From: Scytonema sp045865695
Lineage (GTDB): Bacteria > Cyanobacteriota > Cyanobacteriia > Cyanobacteriales > Nostocaceae
Length of the DNA stretch: 64,000 bases
Assembly: GCF_045865695.1 (NCBI RefSeq)
Contig: NZ_BAACAP010000255.1
Span: forward strand, 1 to 64,000
Reading direction: 5' to 3'
Below, piece after piece: positions 55,630-64,000 of the stretch (its first letter is position 1; every line of letters begins with the position of its first letter). A model generated the notes under the pieces. It did no database searches and was not told the origin of the DNA. It worked only from the letters and a program-made list of their open reading frames with translations. The position numbers were made by a program, and so were the translations under genes.

Positions 55630-57333
55630 TTAGTTTGCAGATTCTAGTTTACTCACTCGATCGGCAGCTATGGCATACCAAATTTGACCGTATGTTTGGG
55701 ATTCGAGTTTCTCCTGACCCCGACGCAACCCTGGAAATAATCTATCAAATTTTCTATTTGTGTCTTTAGTTAGTTGTTCGATGCTATAATCTCCGAGTTC
55801 TCCTGATTCTGCTTGTCTCCTCCAAGTTTGGTAATCTGTACCACTGTACCTTCCTAGTTTGTTCCTAGCTCTAGTACTCAGTTCTGCTCTTTCTAACTTA
55901 TCTAGCAAGTCTTCGGCAATACGATACCAATTATTCCTTAGAGCGGTATCCTCTGGCTTACTCGTTAAAGCACGTCCTTGTGCTTCAGGATATTTGGTAT
56001 AAAAAATTTTATCTACTGTTGGTGTAAAATAAGAGTCTTGAATTCCTAGTTGCTGACGACGACTCACGATCGCGTTTATCCGATTTGTTTCATTATTACT
56101 TGAGGGATTGTTGACTGGTTTGGAACCTTCTGGTAATTTTGGTAAAGAAATGCTTGGTATGGTAATAGATGATACTGCTGCAATGACAGCGTTAACGAGC
56201 GCCCAAGTTCCCGCAAAGGTTAACAGAACAACGCTTGTCCCTACAAGGCTGACAGCAAAGGGGCGAAGCCAAACAGGTAAAGGAAGTGTTTGGGCAATTG
56301 CTTGAGTTCTGTTATGAAGGCTAGTAACAATGGTTTTGATAGGTTTTCGTCCCGGTGCAACGACCATTGTTTTGATTTTGGTTGTTTGACGGGTACTTGT
56401 TGGTTCCGCAGGAGCGTATAGCTGTAGGTTCTTGAGAACTTCGTCAGCTTTTTGGTAGCGATCGCTCGGTTTGTAAGCAAGCATTATTTTTAACACTGCT
56501 TCCAGTTTTGGGCTAACTTGAATATCTGTTCTCCAACGCCAATTTCCCTCATAGGTATCGTAAAGTTGCTGTGGCTCCTTCCCTGTCAATAACACGAGTG
56601 CCGTCACAGCCAAAGAGTATAAGTCACTACAAGGAAATGCTTTGCCCTGACGTAACTGTTCTTCTGGCGCATATCCTTTTTTACCTAAAATAGTGCGATT
56701 TCCACTGAGTTGAGTAAACCAAAAACCTTTAGAAGCTGGTAATTGTTTGACACCACCAAAATCGATTAGCACTGGCATATTATCAGTACGTCGCAAAATC
56801 AAATTATCAGGAGAAATATCGCGGTGAATTACATTACGAGAATGAATATAAGATAATACGGGTAGGAGTTGTTGCAGCAGTTTGACAACTTCTTCTTCAC
56901 TAAAGGTTTGCCCCTGTTCGTAACGCGCTTGTAACAGATCCCAGTAATTATCGCCCTGTATATAGTCTTGCACCAGCAAGAAAAAATCTTTGTTACCGAC
57001 CTTCACTTGCAGCGATTCGTGAAAACGCGGAATCTGGGGATGCTGTAGTTGTTTCAAAACACTCGCTTCTCGTTCAAAAAGCTCTTTTGCTTTCTGTAAA
57101 TCCTGCTGTTCTTCAACTTGAGGTGCAAATTCCTTCAGCACGCACTGTTTTGGAGACTGCTTCAAATCCTCAGCTACGTAGGTACGCCCAAAACCACCTT
57201 GCCCTAAATGACGTATAATTCGATACCGATTATCCACAATTTGCTCTGGTGCAAGAGGCAATGGTTCTCCGCATTGAGTGCAAAAGCGGTGTCCCTCTTT
57301 ATTCGCGTGATTTTTGCTGCAATAGACGTGCAT
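55630..57333 (-). CDS. Membrane Ser/Thr protein kinase with zinc ribbon
   Basis: 567 residues. Same plan as its downstream neighbour: zinc ribbon (CSKNH...CTQCG), kinase domain (GQGGFGRTYVAED, VIHRDISPDNLIL, LIDFGGVKQ), a TM helix (PFAVSLVGTSVVLLTFAGTW, about 350-380) and an outer domain containing RRQQLGIQDSYFTPTVDKIF and RALTSKPEDTALRNNW, clearly homologous to the outer domain of the neighbour (RRQLLGIDVKFLNDVVNQLF) but without the PPC-like domain and Pro/Thr tail. Likely senses something outside the membrane; target unknown. Confidence 0.92.
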   Translation of the reverse strand: MHVYCSKNHANKEGHRFCTQCGEPLPLAPEQIVDNRYRIIRHLGQGGFGRTYVAEDLKQSPKQCVLKEFAPQVEEQQDLQKAKELFEREASVLKQLQHPQIPRFHESLQVKVGNKDFFLLVQDYIQGDNYWDLLQARYEQGQTFSEEEVVKLLQQLLPVLSYIHSRNVIHRDISPDNLILRRTDNMPVLIDFGGVKQLPASKGFWFTQLSGNRTILGKKGYAPEEQLRQGKAFPCSDLYSLAVTALVLLTGKEPQQLYDTYEGNWRWRTDIQVSPKLEAVLKIMLAYKPSDRYQKADEVLKNLQLYAPAEPTSTRQTTKIKTMVVAPGRKPIKTIVTSLHNRTQAIAQTLPLPVWLRPFAVSLVGTSVVLLTFAGTWALVNAVIAAVSSITIPSISLPKLPEGSKPVNNPSSNNETNRINAIVSRRQQLGIQDSYFTPTVDKIFYTKYPEAQGRALTSKPEDTALRNNWYRIAEDLLDKLERAELSTRARNKLGRYSGTDYQTWRRQAESGELGDYSIEQLTKDTNRKFDRLFPGLRRGQEKLESQTYGQIWYAIAADRVSKLESAN

Positions 57334-57451
57334 AGTGCTGAAGGATGAATCAAAGATTTTTATAAATGGCTACAAGGTGGTCAGCTTCATTTACGCATCT
57401 TAGCTTTTCTTCTTCTAAATTTTTTCAGCAATTGGCAGAGATTTGTATGGC

Positions 57452-57510
57452 TATACAAAAAGCAGGGGAGTATTGGAAGCGAAGGTAGAACAACACCAAC
57501 GGTAGATTTT
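57452..57510 (+). pseudogene. Decayed copy of the 5' end of the PaaK-like gene at 63587
   Basis: Over about 57 bases this matches the leader and first codons of the gene at 63587 (GGCTATACAAAAAGCAGGGG versus AGCTATATAAAAAGTGGGGG; GAAGGTAGAACAACACCAAC versus GAAGGTAGAACAACAGCAAC). The start ATG has become GCG and the frame is lost soon after. The rest of 57334-57557 shows no gene. Confidence 0.65.
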
Positions 57511-57557
57511 CCATTGTTGTAAACTTTTACCCCCTGCTTAACTACTATACTGACGCT

Positions 57558-57758
57558 CTAGGTTTTTGCATCATCGTCGTCACCTGCATCATTATTCTGG
57601 CTGTGTTCTGTTAGTATCTTAAGTGTGAAAGGTGCAATGACTGGAACTAGAGCAATATATTCTGGATGATAAGCACAAAGGCATAATGAGAAAACAAGGC
57701 AACCAGAAGCAAAGATTTGTTTTATGGATATTTTGGTTGTAGGTGTCTGGAGTTTCAT
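57558..57758 (-). CDS. Small membrane protein, unknown
   Basis: 66 residues from ATG 57758. It has a Lys/Thr-rich N-terminus (MKLQTPTTKISIKQ), a hydrophobic stretch rich in Cys (FASGCLVFSLCLCAY), a second hydrophobic stretch (YIALVPVIAPFTLKIL) and an acidic tail (NNDAGDDDDAK). No family recognised. A longer in-frame version to 57869 adds residues without protein-like character. It is downstream of nothing obvious and may be a spurious frame, although the helix-acidic tail layout is protein-like. Confidence 0.45.
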   Translation of the reverse strand: MKLQTPTTKISIKQIFASGCLVFSLCLCAYHPEYIALVPVIAPFTLKILTEHSQNNDAGDDDDAKT

Positions 57759-58493
57759 AATATCTCGGCAATAAGTAATTTGTGCTCTCTTAAGTTGCGA
57801 TCGACAATAAAGGGAGCAAACAGTAGTTGAATCTGTCCTGAAAGCAGTCAAAACATTGCTTTTTACCAAAGCAGCTATTTTAAAAATCCCGTCTTCTAAG
57901 TTAAATTAATAACTTTAGCCTTGGGTATTTTGGTCACTTCAATTGATAAGTTTATAACTCTTTTTACTTAAAGACACTGAGAAAGAAGCAACCAAAGAGG
58001 ACAAACTCTTAGTTACGAGAACGTAGATGCATTGAATACATACGTCTTTAAGTATTTTTTTAACATGAAATTATGTTTTGTCATGCTTGTCCAAAATATA
58101 GCTTAGTAGGTAAGAGAATGCAACAAAATGCTGATAGTTAATAAACTTTAGTTAAAGTAAAAATTATGCTTTATCATGTTTTAATGGGATAATTTATTTA
58201 ACCACAGAGACGCAGAGTACGCAGAGATAAGAGGTGAGAGGGCTATTGATTTCCTAAAGTTTTTATCCACCTTGACAGGGCTAAGTGGGCATTGCCCATC
58301 CTACAGTATCTAAAAAACCTGGTTTTTGTGATGACCGTACCCGTACTGTAGTTTGCGTGTATCAGTGAATATAATTTTTCAGTAAAAGTCAAGCGTTAGT
58401 AATAATACTTAATGCATAATCTTAAATGTATGGAAAATTAAGTAAAATAAAAGCAGGCTTTGAAATATATAGATTGTGACACCTTGTAAAACC
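57759..58493. other. Non-coding region with dispersed repeats, upstream of AAA-like operon
   Basis: About 730 AT-rich bases. It includes ACCACAGAGACGCAGAG near 58202 (dispersed repeat), TGGGCATTGCCCATCCTACA near 58285 (related to the repeat at 47186) and the palindrome AAAAAACCTGGTTTTT near 58313. The promoter of the two AAA-like genes should lie in the right part; none was assigned. Confidence 0.55.
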
Positions 58494-59816
58494 ATGAATT
58501 TTCAAGAGGCACTCAAGATTGTAGATGCAGCGATTTACGATCGCGAAAGCAGGCACCTAAACGATGTTGAATTAACCATTTTTCGTGGTTCTTGGGAAGG
58601 TCGAACCTACGACGAAATGGCAGAAGACTCTCAGTATAAGGCTAATTACCTCAAGGGAGACGTTGGTCATAAGTTTTGGAACCTGCTTTCAGAAGCTTTG
58701 GGAGAACGGGTTAGTAAAAGTCATTTTCGAGAGGTTGTGGAGCGATCGCAGTCGCGATTCTCATATAAGGATAATGTACCAATACAGTCAGAGAACCAGG
58801 AGGCTTCCGGTTTAAATAAATATGTGCCTCCTTCCGTAGAACCTTTCTGTCAAGAACAGATTTTGATACCTGGTGCCCTGCTTAGGATTAAAGCTTCTCC
58901 TAAAATGGGTAAAACCTTACTCATGTCTAGACTAATTAACCATGCAACTAACATTGGTTACAAAGCAGTTGTTTTGCAACTCAGAGAAGCAGCACAGACT
59001 AATAATTTAGGAAGCTTGGATAAATTCTTGCAATGGTTCTGTATCAACATTGCTCAGGAGTTGGGCTTGGAAAGTCCCTTGGAGGATAAACACTGGCACA
59101 ATCAATTTCTTGACGAGCAAAGTAAATGCACAAAATATTTTGAGAATTATCTTTTGAAGAAAGACCAGCTTGAACTGGTGTTAGGCTTGGATGAGGTAGA
59201 GCGCATTTATGAATCTCCTGAAGTTGCTAAAGATTTTTTGAGTTTACTGCGAAGCTGGCATGAGAAGGCTAAAACTAGCGTTATCTGGAAAAAACTGCGG
59301 TTGATACTAGCTTATACCGAAGAATACACTCTACTAGATATAAACCGTTCACCATTTAATGTAGGCGAACTCATAGAGTTACAAGAATTTAACTCAGATC
59401 AAGTGAAAGATTTGGCAGATCGGTATGGGCTTAAGTGGGATGTCAATCGAGAAGTTAAAGAGCTAATGGAAATGGTTGGAGGACATCCTTATCTTGTTCG
59501 GAAAGCTATTACATATGTTAAATGGCAAAACAAGAACCTTGAAACTTTGTTAGAGATGGCTTCTACAGAAGCTAGAATTTACAGTGATTTATTACAAGAA
59601 CATCGATGGAATTTAAAAAAGTATCCGGAACTTAATAGAAAACTTCAAGAAGTAGTTAGTGCGGATTCCCCCATAAAATTAGAGTTAGATTTAGCATTAA
59701 AGTTATATGAACTAGGACTGGTGAAATTGCAAGAAAATAGCGTGCAACCGCGCTGTGAATTGTATCGTTTATATTTTCGTTCGTATTTTAAAGAACCTTT
59801 GAAGGATGCCCAATGA
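58494..59816 (+). CDS. vMAP-type N-terminal domain plus AAA-like ATPase
   Basis: 440 residues from ATG 58494, where family resemblance begins (MNFQEALKIVDAAIYD); a GTG six codons upstream is possible. Residues 1-90 match the HTH-like N-terminal domain of cyanobacterial vWA-MoxR-associated proteins (LTIFRGSWEGRTYDEMA). Then a STAND/AAA-like NTPase (about 110-440): Walker A ASPKMGKT, Walker B LGLDEVE, and GGHPYLVRKA sensor-type motif. Likely a signalling or stress/defence NTPase. The stop overlaps the next gene's ATG by 4 bases (ATGA), so translation is coupled and the two products probably act together. Confidence 0.85.
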   Translation: MNFQEALKIVDAAIYDRESRHLNDVELTIFRGSWEGRTYDEMAEDSQYKANYLKGDVGHKFWNLLSEALGERVSKSHFREVVERSQSRFSYKDNVPIQSENQEASGLNKYVPPSVEPFCQEQILIPGALLRIKASPKMGKTLLMSRLINHATNIGYKAVVLQLREAAQTNNLGSLDKFLQWFCINIAQELGLESPLEDKHWHNQFLDEQSKCTKYFENYLLKKDQLELVLGLDEVERIYESPEVAKDFLSLLRSWHEKAKTSVIWKKLRLILAYTEEYTLLDINRSPFNVGELIELQEFNSDQVKDLADRYGLKWDVNREVKELMEMVGGHPYLVRKAITYVKWQNKNLETLLEMASTEARIYSDLLQEHRWNLKKYPELNRKLQEVVSADSPIKLELDLALKLYELGLVKLQENSVQPRCELYRLYFRSYFKEPLKDAQ

Positions 59817-62662
59817 ATTCAGCACCAAATTCAGCGTTTAAATACCAAGTTGGGGGAAGTCTATCAGTTGATGCCCCAAGTTACATGACACGGCAAGCTG
59901 ATGAAGAACTTTATGAAGCATTGAAAGCTGGAGAGTTTTGTTATGTACTGAACTCCCGGCAAATGGGAAAATCTAGTTTGCGGGTTCAAGTTATGCATCG
60001 GCTGCAAGCAGAAGGAGTCATTTGTGCTGACATCGATCTGATGATGATTGGTTGCCAACCCGGAACTCAACCGGAAAAGTGGTATGGAAGCTTTATTAAT
60101 CTACTATGTACGGAATTCAATCTTCCAATTGACTTAGAAACTTGGTTAAGTTCTCGTCAGCGTCGTTCTCCTGTGACCTGGTTATATAATTTTATTGAAG
60201 AAGTACTGTTAGTACAGCTTTCTCAAAAGATAGTAATATTTATCGATGAAATCGATCGCGTTCTTGAATTAGACTTCAAAGATGATTTTTTTTCATTTAT
60301 ACGTGCCTGCTATAATAAGCGTGCTAACAATCTAAAATACGAACGACTCACCTTTGCATTGTTAGGAGTAGCAACACCATCTGATTTAATTAAAGATAAA
60401 AAAAGATCGCCTTTTAATATTGGTAAAGCAATTGAATTAAATGGGTTTATCTTAGAAGATGGTTTATTATTAGCGCAAGGATTAACGGATAGAGCTAGAA
60501 ACAGAGCAGCTGTATTTAGAGAAGTATTGACTTGGACGGGTGGTCAACCTTTCCTGACTCAAAAGCTCTGTAAACTTATTGCTACCTCGCCATCTCCTAT
60601 TCCACAAGGTGGTGAAGCTAAGTGTATTGATAACCTGGTGCGCTCTTCGATAATTGAGAATTGGGAAGCTCATGATGGACCTCCACATTTAGGGACAATT
60701 CGCGATCGCATTTTAGGAAGTAAGACAAGAACTGTTAGTTTGTTGTGTCTGTATCAGCAAATTTTGCAACAGGGAGAAATTGCTGCCGATGATAGCCCCG
60801 AACAGATAGAATTGCGGTTGTCAGGTTTGGTAGTAAAGCAGAACAACTCCTTAAGAGTTTACAACCGCATTTATGAGAATGTTTTTAACCAATCTTGGGT
60901 TATGAAGCAGCTAGAGACGGTTCGTCCTTATAACCAAGCTTTAAAAGCTTGGTTAGATTCCAATCGTCAAGGATCTTGGCTGTTGAAAGGACAAAAGCTC
61001 AAAGAGGTCTTAGAATGGTCAGCAGATAAAAGTTTAGGTGAACAAGATTATCAATTCCTACGTGCCAGCCAAGAATTCGATAGAAATCAAGCTCAGCAAG
61101 AAAAAGAAAAAGCTCAACAAATGGCTTCACATGAAGGGATACGAGCTCAGCAGTGGAGACAGGCTACTGCCGTCGCTGTTGTGATTGCTACCTTAAGTGG
61201 AGGTTTTGTATTAGGGCAAAAGTTCACATCTTGTCCATTCAATCAATTGAAGTTAAACGATGCTTGTTCACCGATAGCTAGCAGTGGAGAGAGCATCCTC
61301 TTTCGTTCTCAAAGTAACTTCGACCTTGAGCGTGGGATTGACGCTTTCAAGTCAAAGAAATATAAAGAAGCAGAGACGTTCTTTGAAAAAGCCGTAGCTA
61401 GTACTCCTAACGATCCAGAACCCCAGATTTACCTTAACAATGCAAAAGCCCGTCTGAAAAGTTCTCAAGGTTCTCCTTTCACATTAGCAGTGGCAGTGCC
61501 GATAGAAAACAACGCTACCGATGCTGAAGAAGTGTTGCGAGGTGTGGCGGATGCACAAACTCAATTCAACACAGCTAACAATGGTAAAGGTTTAAATGGT
61601 CAATTATTGGAAATTGTAATTGCTAACGATAAAGATAATCAAGATATAGCAAGGAGAGTTGCCCAACTGTTGGTTGCTAACCCAGCAGTTTTAGGTGTGA
61701 TTGGTCACACATCCAGCGAAACCAGTTCTCCTGCATTACCTGAATATGAAAAAGCTGGGTTGGCTATGGTTTCTCCTGCTAGTACCAGTTCATTTTTAAA
61801 AAGTAAGGTTTTCTTCCGGACAGTTCCTTCTACCACGGTAGCAGGTGAAAAGTTGGCTGAGCATGCTAGAAGCAAGTTGTTCTTAGACAAAGTGGTCATT
61901 TTCTATGACTCTAAGAGCGTCTATAGCAAAAGTGCGAAACAAGACTTTGAGAGCGCGTTCATCGCACGGGGAGGGAAGGTTGTCGGACAAGCCGTTGACC
62001 TCAGGAATTCTAACCTAGACGCTCGGGCTGAAATTAAGCGCAGTGTCGAGCGAGATCGAGTGCGAGCTGCTATTTTATTGCCAAGTACACAAACAATTTC
62101 TGTCGCTATCTCTGTTGCTAGAGCAAATGCCGAGCTATCGCATCAGCAAAGGTTGAAAGATATGCTGGGCGGGACTGCGCTGTACAGTCCTAACACCTTA
62201 GTACAGGGTGGAGCTGCGGTTGAGGGTTTAATTTTAAATGTACCCTGGTTTGATGATGGAAAGTCCTCTTATGCGAAAAAAGCAAAAGCTAAATGGAATG
62301 GAAGTATCAACTGGCGCACTACTGGTGGTTATGATGCAACACAAGCTTTCATTGATGCAATATCTGGAAATACGCTATATAGCAAGGCTAGGAATGCCGC
62401 ACTACCCAAAAATATGACACGAGAAACGGTACTTAATAATCTGAGGTTTGTAAATCTTGCACCAGAGCAAACTTCAGGAGATAAACTTCAGTTTTTTGCA
62501 GCAGGCGATCCTAATAGGGAATACCGCCTCGTTCGGGTTGGTACAGGTTGCTCTTCTCCTCAAGGTTCTCAATTTGGCTTTTGTCTAATCAAAGAGCAAG
62601 AAAACGAGCAAGAACAAGTCATACCAAATTCCGAAAATAGTCCTACTATACAGGGTCAGTAG
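59813..62662 (+). CDS. AAA-like NTPase fused through a TM helix to an ABC-type ligand-binding domain
   Basis: 949 residues. N-terminal AAA-like (AAA_35-type) NTPase: Walker A NSRQMGKSS, Walker B IVIFIDEIDR, GGQPFLTQKLCK. A helical region rich in Gln/Lys/Glu, one TM segment (AVAVVIATLSGGFVLGQ, about 446-465), a TPR-like repeat (SKKYKEAETFFEKAV), then a periplasmic-binding-protein fold of the branched-chain amino-acid/leucine-binding type (about 555-925: AVAVPIENN, VIGHTSSETSSPALP, MVSPASTSSF, TTGGYDATQAFIDAI). This puts a solute sensor outside and an NTPase inside one chain. It pairs with the vMAP-type protein encoded upstream. Confidence 0.88.
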   Translation: MNSAPNSAFKYQVGGSLSVDAPSYMTRQADEELYEALKAGEFCYVLNSRQMGKSSLRVQVMHRLQAEGVICADIDLMMIGCQPGTQPEKWYGSFINLLCTEFNLPIDLETWLSSRQRRSPVTWLYNFIEEVLLVQLSQKIVIFIDEIDRVLELDFKDDFFSFIRACYNKRANNLKYERLTFALLGVATPSDLIKDKKRSPFNIGKAIELNGFILEDGLLLAQGLTDRARNRAAVFREVLTWTGGQPFLTQKLCKLIATSPSPIPQGGEAKCIDNLVRSSIIENWEAHDGPPHLGTIRDRILGSKTRTVSLLCLYQQILQQGEIAADDSPEQIELRLSGLVVKQNNSLRVYNRIYENVFNQSWVMKQLETVRPYNQALKAWLDSNRQGSWLLKGQKLKEVLEWSADKSLGEQDYQFLRASQEFDRNQAQQEKEKAQQMASHEGIRAQQWRQATAVAVVIATLSGGFVLGQKFTSCPFNQLKLNDACSPIASSGESILFRSQSNFDLERGIDAFKSKKYKEAETFFEKAVASTPNDPEPQIYLNNAKARLKSSQGSPFTLAVAVPIENNATDAEEVLRGVADAQTQFNTANNGKGLNGQLLEIVIANDKDNQDIARRVAQLLVANPAVLGVIGHTSSETSSPALPEYEKAGLAMVSPASTSSFLKSKVFFRTVPSTTVAGEKLAEHARSKLFLDKVVIFYDSKSVYSKSAKQDFESAFIARGGKVVGQAVDLRNSNLDARAEIKRSVERDRVRAAILLPSTQTISVAISVARANAELSHQQRLKDMLGGTALYSPNTLVQGGAAVEGLILNVPWFDDGKSSYAKKAKAKWNGSINWRTTGGYDATQAFIDAISGNTLYSKARNAALPKNMTRETVLNNLRFVNLAPEQTSGDKLQFFAAGDPNREYRLVRVGTGCSSPQGSQFGFCLIKEQENEQEQVIPNSENSPTIQGQ

Positions 62663-62872
62663 TTTGACGAGGGTCTTCATTTGGAGGATATAAACCTGCT
62701 TTCACCCAAAAACTTCTTGCACCCTGAATCGAATCATTTTCTGGGTATCGTTCATCGTTAAGGTTATATCATTTACAAGTCGCTCGATCGACAGGTGTAA
62801 ATCATATGATTGTTCAAGAGAGCGCCTTTTTTTCGCTATTCTAGAAAAGTGAATTATTCAAGGGAGCGAACG

Positions 62873-63454
62873 ATGGTTGCTTTAAGCGATCGCATTTTGA
62901 TGAGTGCAAAGGAATATCTAATTTGGGAACCAACCCAAGAGGAACGCTACGAGTATTGGGATGGCGAACTTGTGGCAATGAGCGGTGGTACGCGCAACCA
63001 CAATCGCGTTTGTGGAAATTTTTTCAGGCTGCTAGATGATGCCGAGCGCGATCGCGTCTGTGAAGTATACATTGTAGATGTGAAGGTGCAGATAGAATCA
63101 GAGCAAAAGTATTTTTATCCGGATGTGGTGGTGACTTGCGATGAGCGCGATATCAATCCACAACTGGTGCAATTTCCCTGCTTAATTATCGAAGTGCTAT
63201 CACCTTCAACGGAAGCAGCCGATCGGGGGAAGAAGTTTGCCAAGTATCGCCAATCTTCTACCCTACAAGAATATGTTTTAGCACAAGTAGCTCAACCAGG
63301 TGTGGAAGTGTTTCGGCGCAACGAACAGGGGAAATGGGTACTGTCTGAGTACAATTTAGACGAGATATTGCCACTCGTATCAATAAATGTGGAAATAGCG
63401 ATCGCCGATTTGTACCGACAAGTGCAGTTTGAAACCGAAGAAACTGAAGATTAA
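62873..63454 (+). CDS. Uma2 family (DUF820) endonuclease-like protein
   Basis: 193 residues from the ATG preceded by AGGGAGC; an upstream TTG is unlikely. It has the Uma2 PD-(D/E)xK-like pattern: ERYEYWDGELVAMSGGT, HNRVCGNFF, FYPDVVVTCDE, LIIEVLSPSTEAADRGKKFA KYR-type helix. These proteins are abundant in cyanobacteria and of mostly unknown role; nuclease activity is inferred from the fold. Single gene. Confidence 0.92.
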   Translation: MVALSDRILMSAKEYLIWEPTQEERYEYWDGELVAMSGGTRNHNRVCGNFFRLLDDAERDRVCEVYIVDVKVQIESEQKYFYPDVVVTCDERDINPQLVQFPCLIIEVLSPSTEAADRGKKFAKYRQSSTLQEYVLAQVAQPGVEVFRRNEQGKWVLSEYNLDEILPLVSINVEIAIADLYRQVQFETEETED

Positions 63455-63586
63455 AGATCTCAAACTCTACCGTATCGTTTTGAGCTTCTGGAGATTGAGG
63501 GCGATCGCATTCATCAACAATTAAGGGATAATCTTAATAGACCCATTAAATCTGTAGCTATATAAAAAGTGGGGGGAGTGTTGGAA

Positions 63587-64000
63587 ATGAAGGTAGAACA
63601 ACAGCAACGTGCTATTACAGCATTTCAAGAGTTTTTAACTACACCCTTAGACTCACTCCTACAGCAACATATCAACACGGATGCTTCCGCAGCAGCCTTA
63701 GCATTATTTCGCGATGTGGCTAGTAATGTCCCTGCTTACAAAGATTTCTTGGCACAACACGCGATAAATCCTGATGAATACCAAACTGTTGAGGATTTCC
63801 AAAGCCTTCCAGAACTGACAAAACAAAATTACTTGCAGCGTTATTCTTTAGCTAACTTATGCCGTCACGGACAACTAGAAACGTGCGATATAGTGGCTGT
63901 CTCCTCTGATTCTACAGGAAAACCCACATTTTGGCCTCGGTTTTTCTCTGATGAAATGCAAATTGCGACGCGCTTTGAGCAGGTGTTTCATGATAGCTTT
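63587..64000 (+). CDS. Phenylacetate-CoA ligase (PaaK)-like protein, 5' part
   Basis: The frame from ATG 63587, after a GGGGGGAG ribosome binding site, stays open to the right edge (138 codons seen). FRDVASNVPAYKDFL, FQSLPELTKQNYLQ and the glycine-containing AVSSDSTGKPTFWPR resemble the start and phosphate-binding loop of PaaK/CapK-type adenylating enzymes. The usual SSGTTG reads SSDSTG here. A degenerate copy of its first bases lies at 57452. Confidence 0.8.
   Translation, partial: MKVEQQQRAITAFQEFLTTPLDSLLQQHINTDASAAALALFRDVASNVPAYKDFLAQHAINPDEYQTVEDFQSLPELTKQNYLQRYSLANLCRHGQLETCDIVAVSSDSTGKPTFWPRFFSDEMQIATRFEQVFHDSF

Overview
The window looks like chromosomal DNA of a filamentous, nostocalean-type cyanobacterium (genus not determinable). 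Evidence: many copies of the cyanobacterial HIP1 palindrome GCGATCGC, heptanucleotide tandem repeats, a PEP-CTERM protein, AMIN-TonB receptor architecture, zinc-ribbon Ser/Thr kinases, Uma2 and vMAP/AAA-like proteins.

Positions 1-35,600 (minus strand): the downstream part of a large hybrid NRPS/PKS lipopeptide operon. In transcription order (right to left) it holds: two decayed fragments of a fatty acyl-AMP ligase (FAAL) 5' end; a cupin/JmjC-type oxygenase; FAAL-ACP-C-A-PCP (A signature alanine-like); PKS KS-AT-KR-DH-ER-ACP; PKS KS-AT-MT-KR-ACP; a four-gene FkbK/J/I/H-like cassette for a hydroxymalonyl- or methoxymalonyl-ACP extender; a condensation domain fused to a TauD/SyrP-like oxygenase; an NRPS with a degenerate condensation domain, an asparagine-like A domain interrupted by an FkbM-type methyltransferase, PCP and epimerase; and an NRPS (C-A(Ser)-PCP-C...) that runs off the left edge. 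Predicted chain so far: fatty acyl-Ala-(reduced C2)-(oxygenated C2 with methylated beta position)-D-Asn (possibly 3-hydroxy or 3-methoxy)-Ser-... Genes overlap or are separated by tens of bases, so one operon is likely.

Positions 36,200-47,000 (mostly plus strand): an acyl-ACP/CoA ligase, a DUF3102 protein, a 211-bp MITE-like element, a VOC protein, a decayed type II thioesterase, an AMIN-TonB siderophore-type receptor, a PepSY-TM gene with two in-frame stops, and an intact type II thioesterase. This block is full of local duplications. An iron-uptake link to the lipopeptide is plausible but unproven.

Positions 47,000-64,000: housekeeping and signalling genes. These are a universal stress protein; pgk; a DUF1778/GNAT toxin-antitoxin pair with a broken toxin; a repeat-bearing PEP-CTERM protein; speD and an aminopropyltransferase resembling thermospermine synthase; two tandem zinc-ribbon Ser/Thr kinases; two overlapping AAA-like NTPases, the second fused to an ABC-type ligand-binding domain; a Uma2 protein; and the start of a PaaK-like ligase. 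Several foldback and tandem repeats lie between them. No rRNA, tRNA or CRISPR array was seen.
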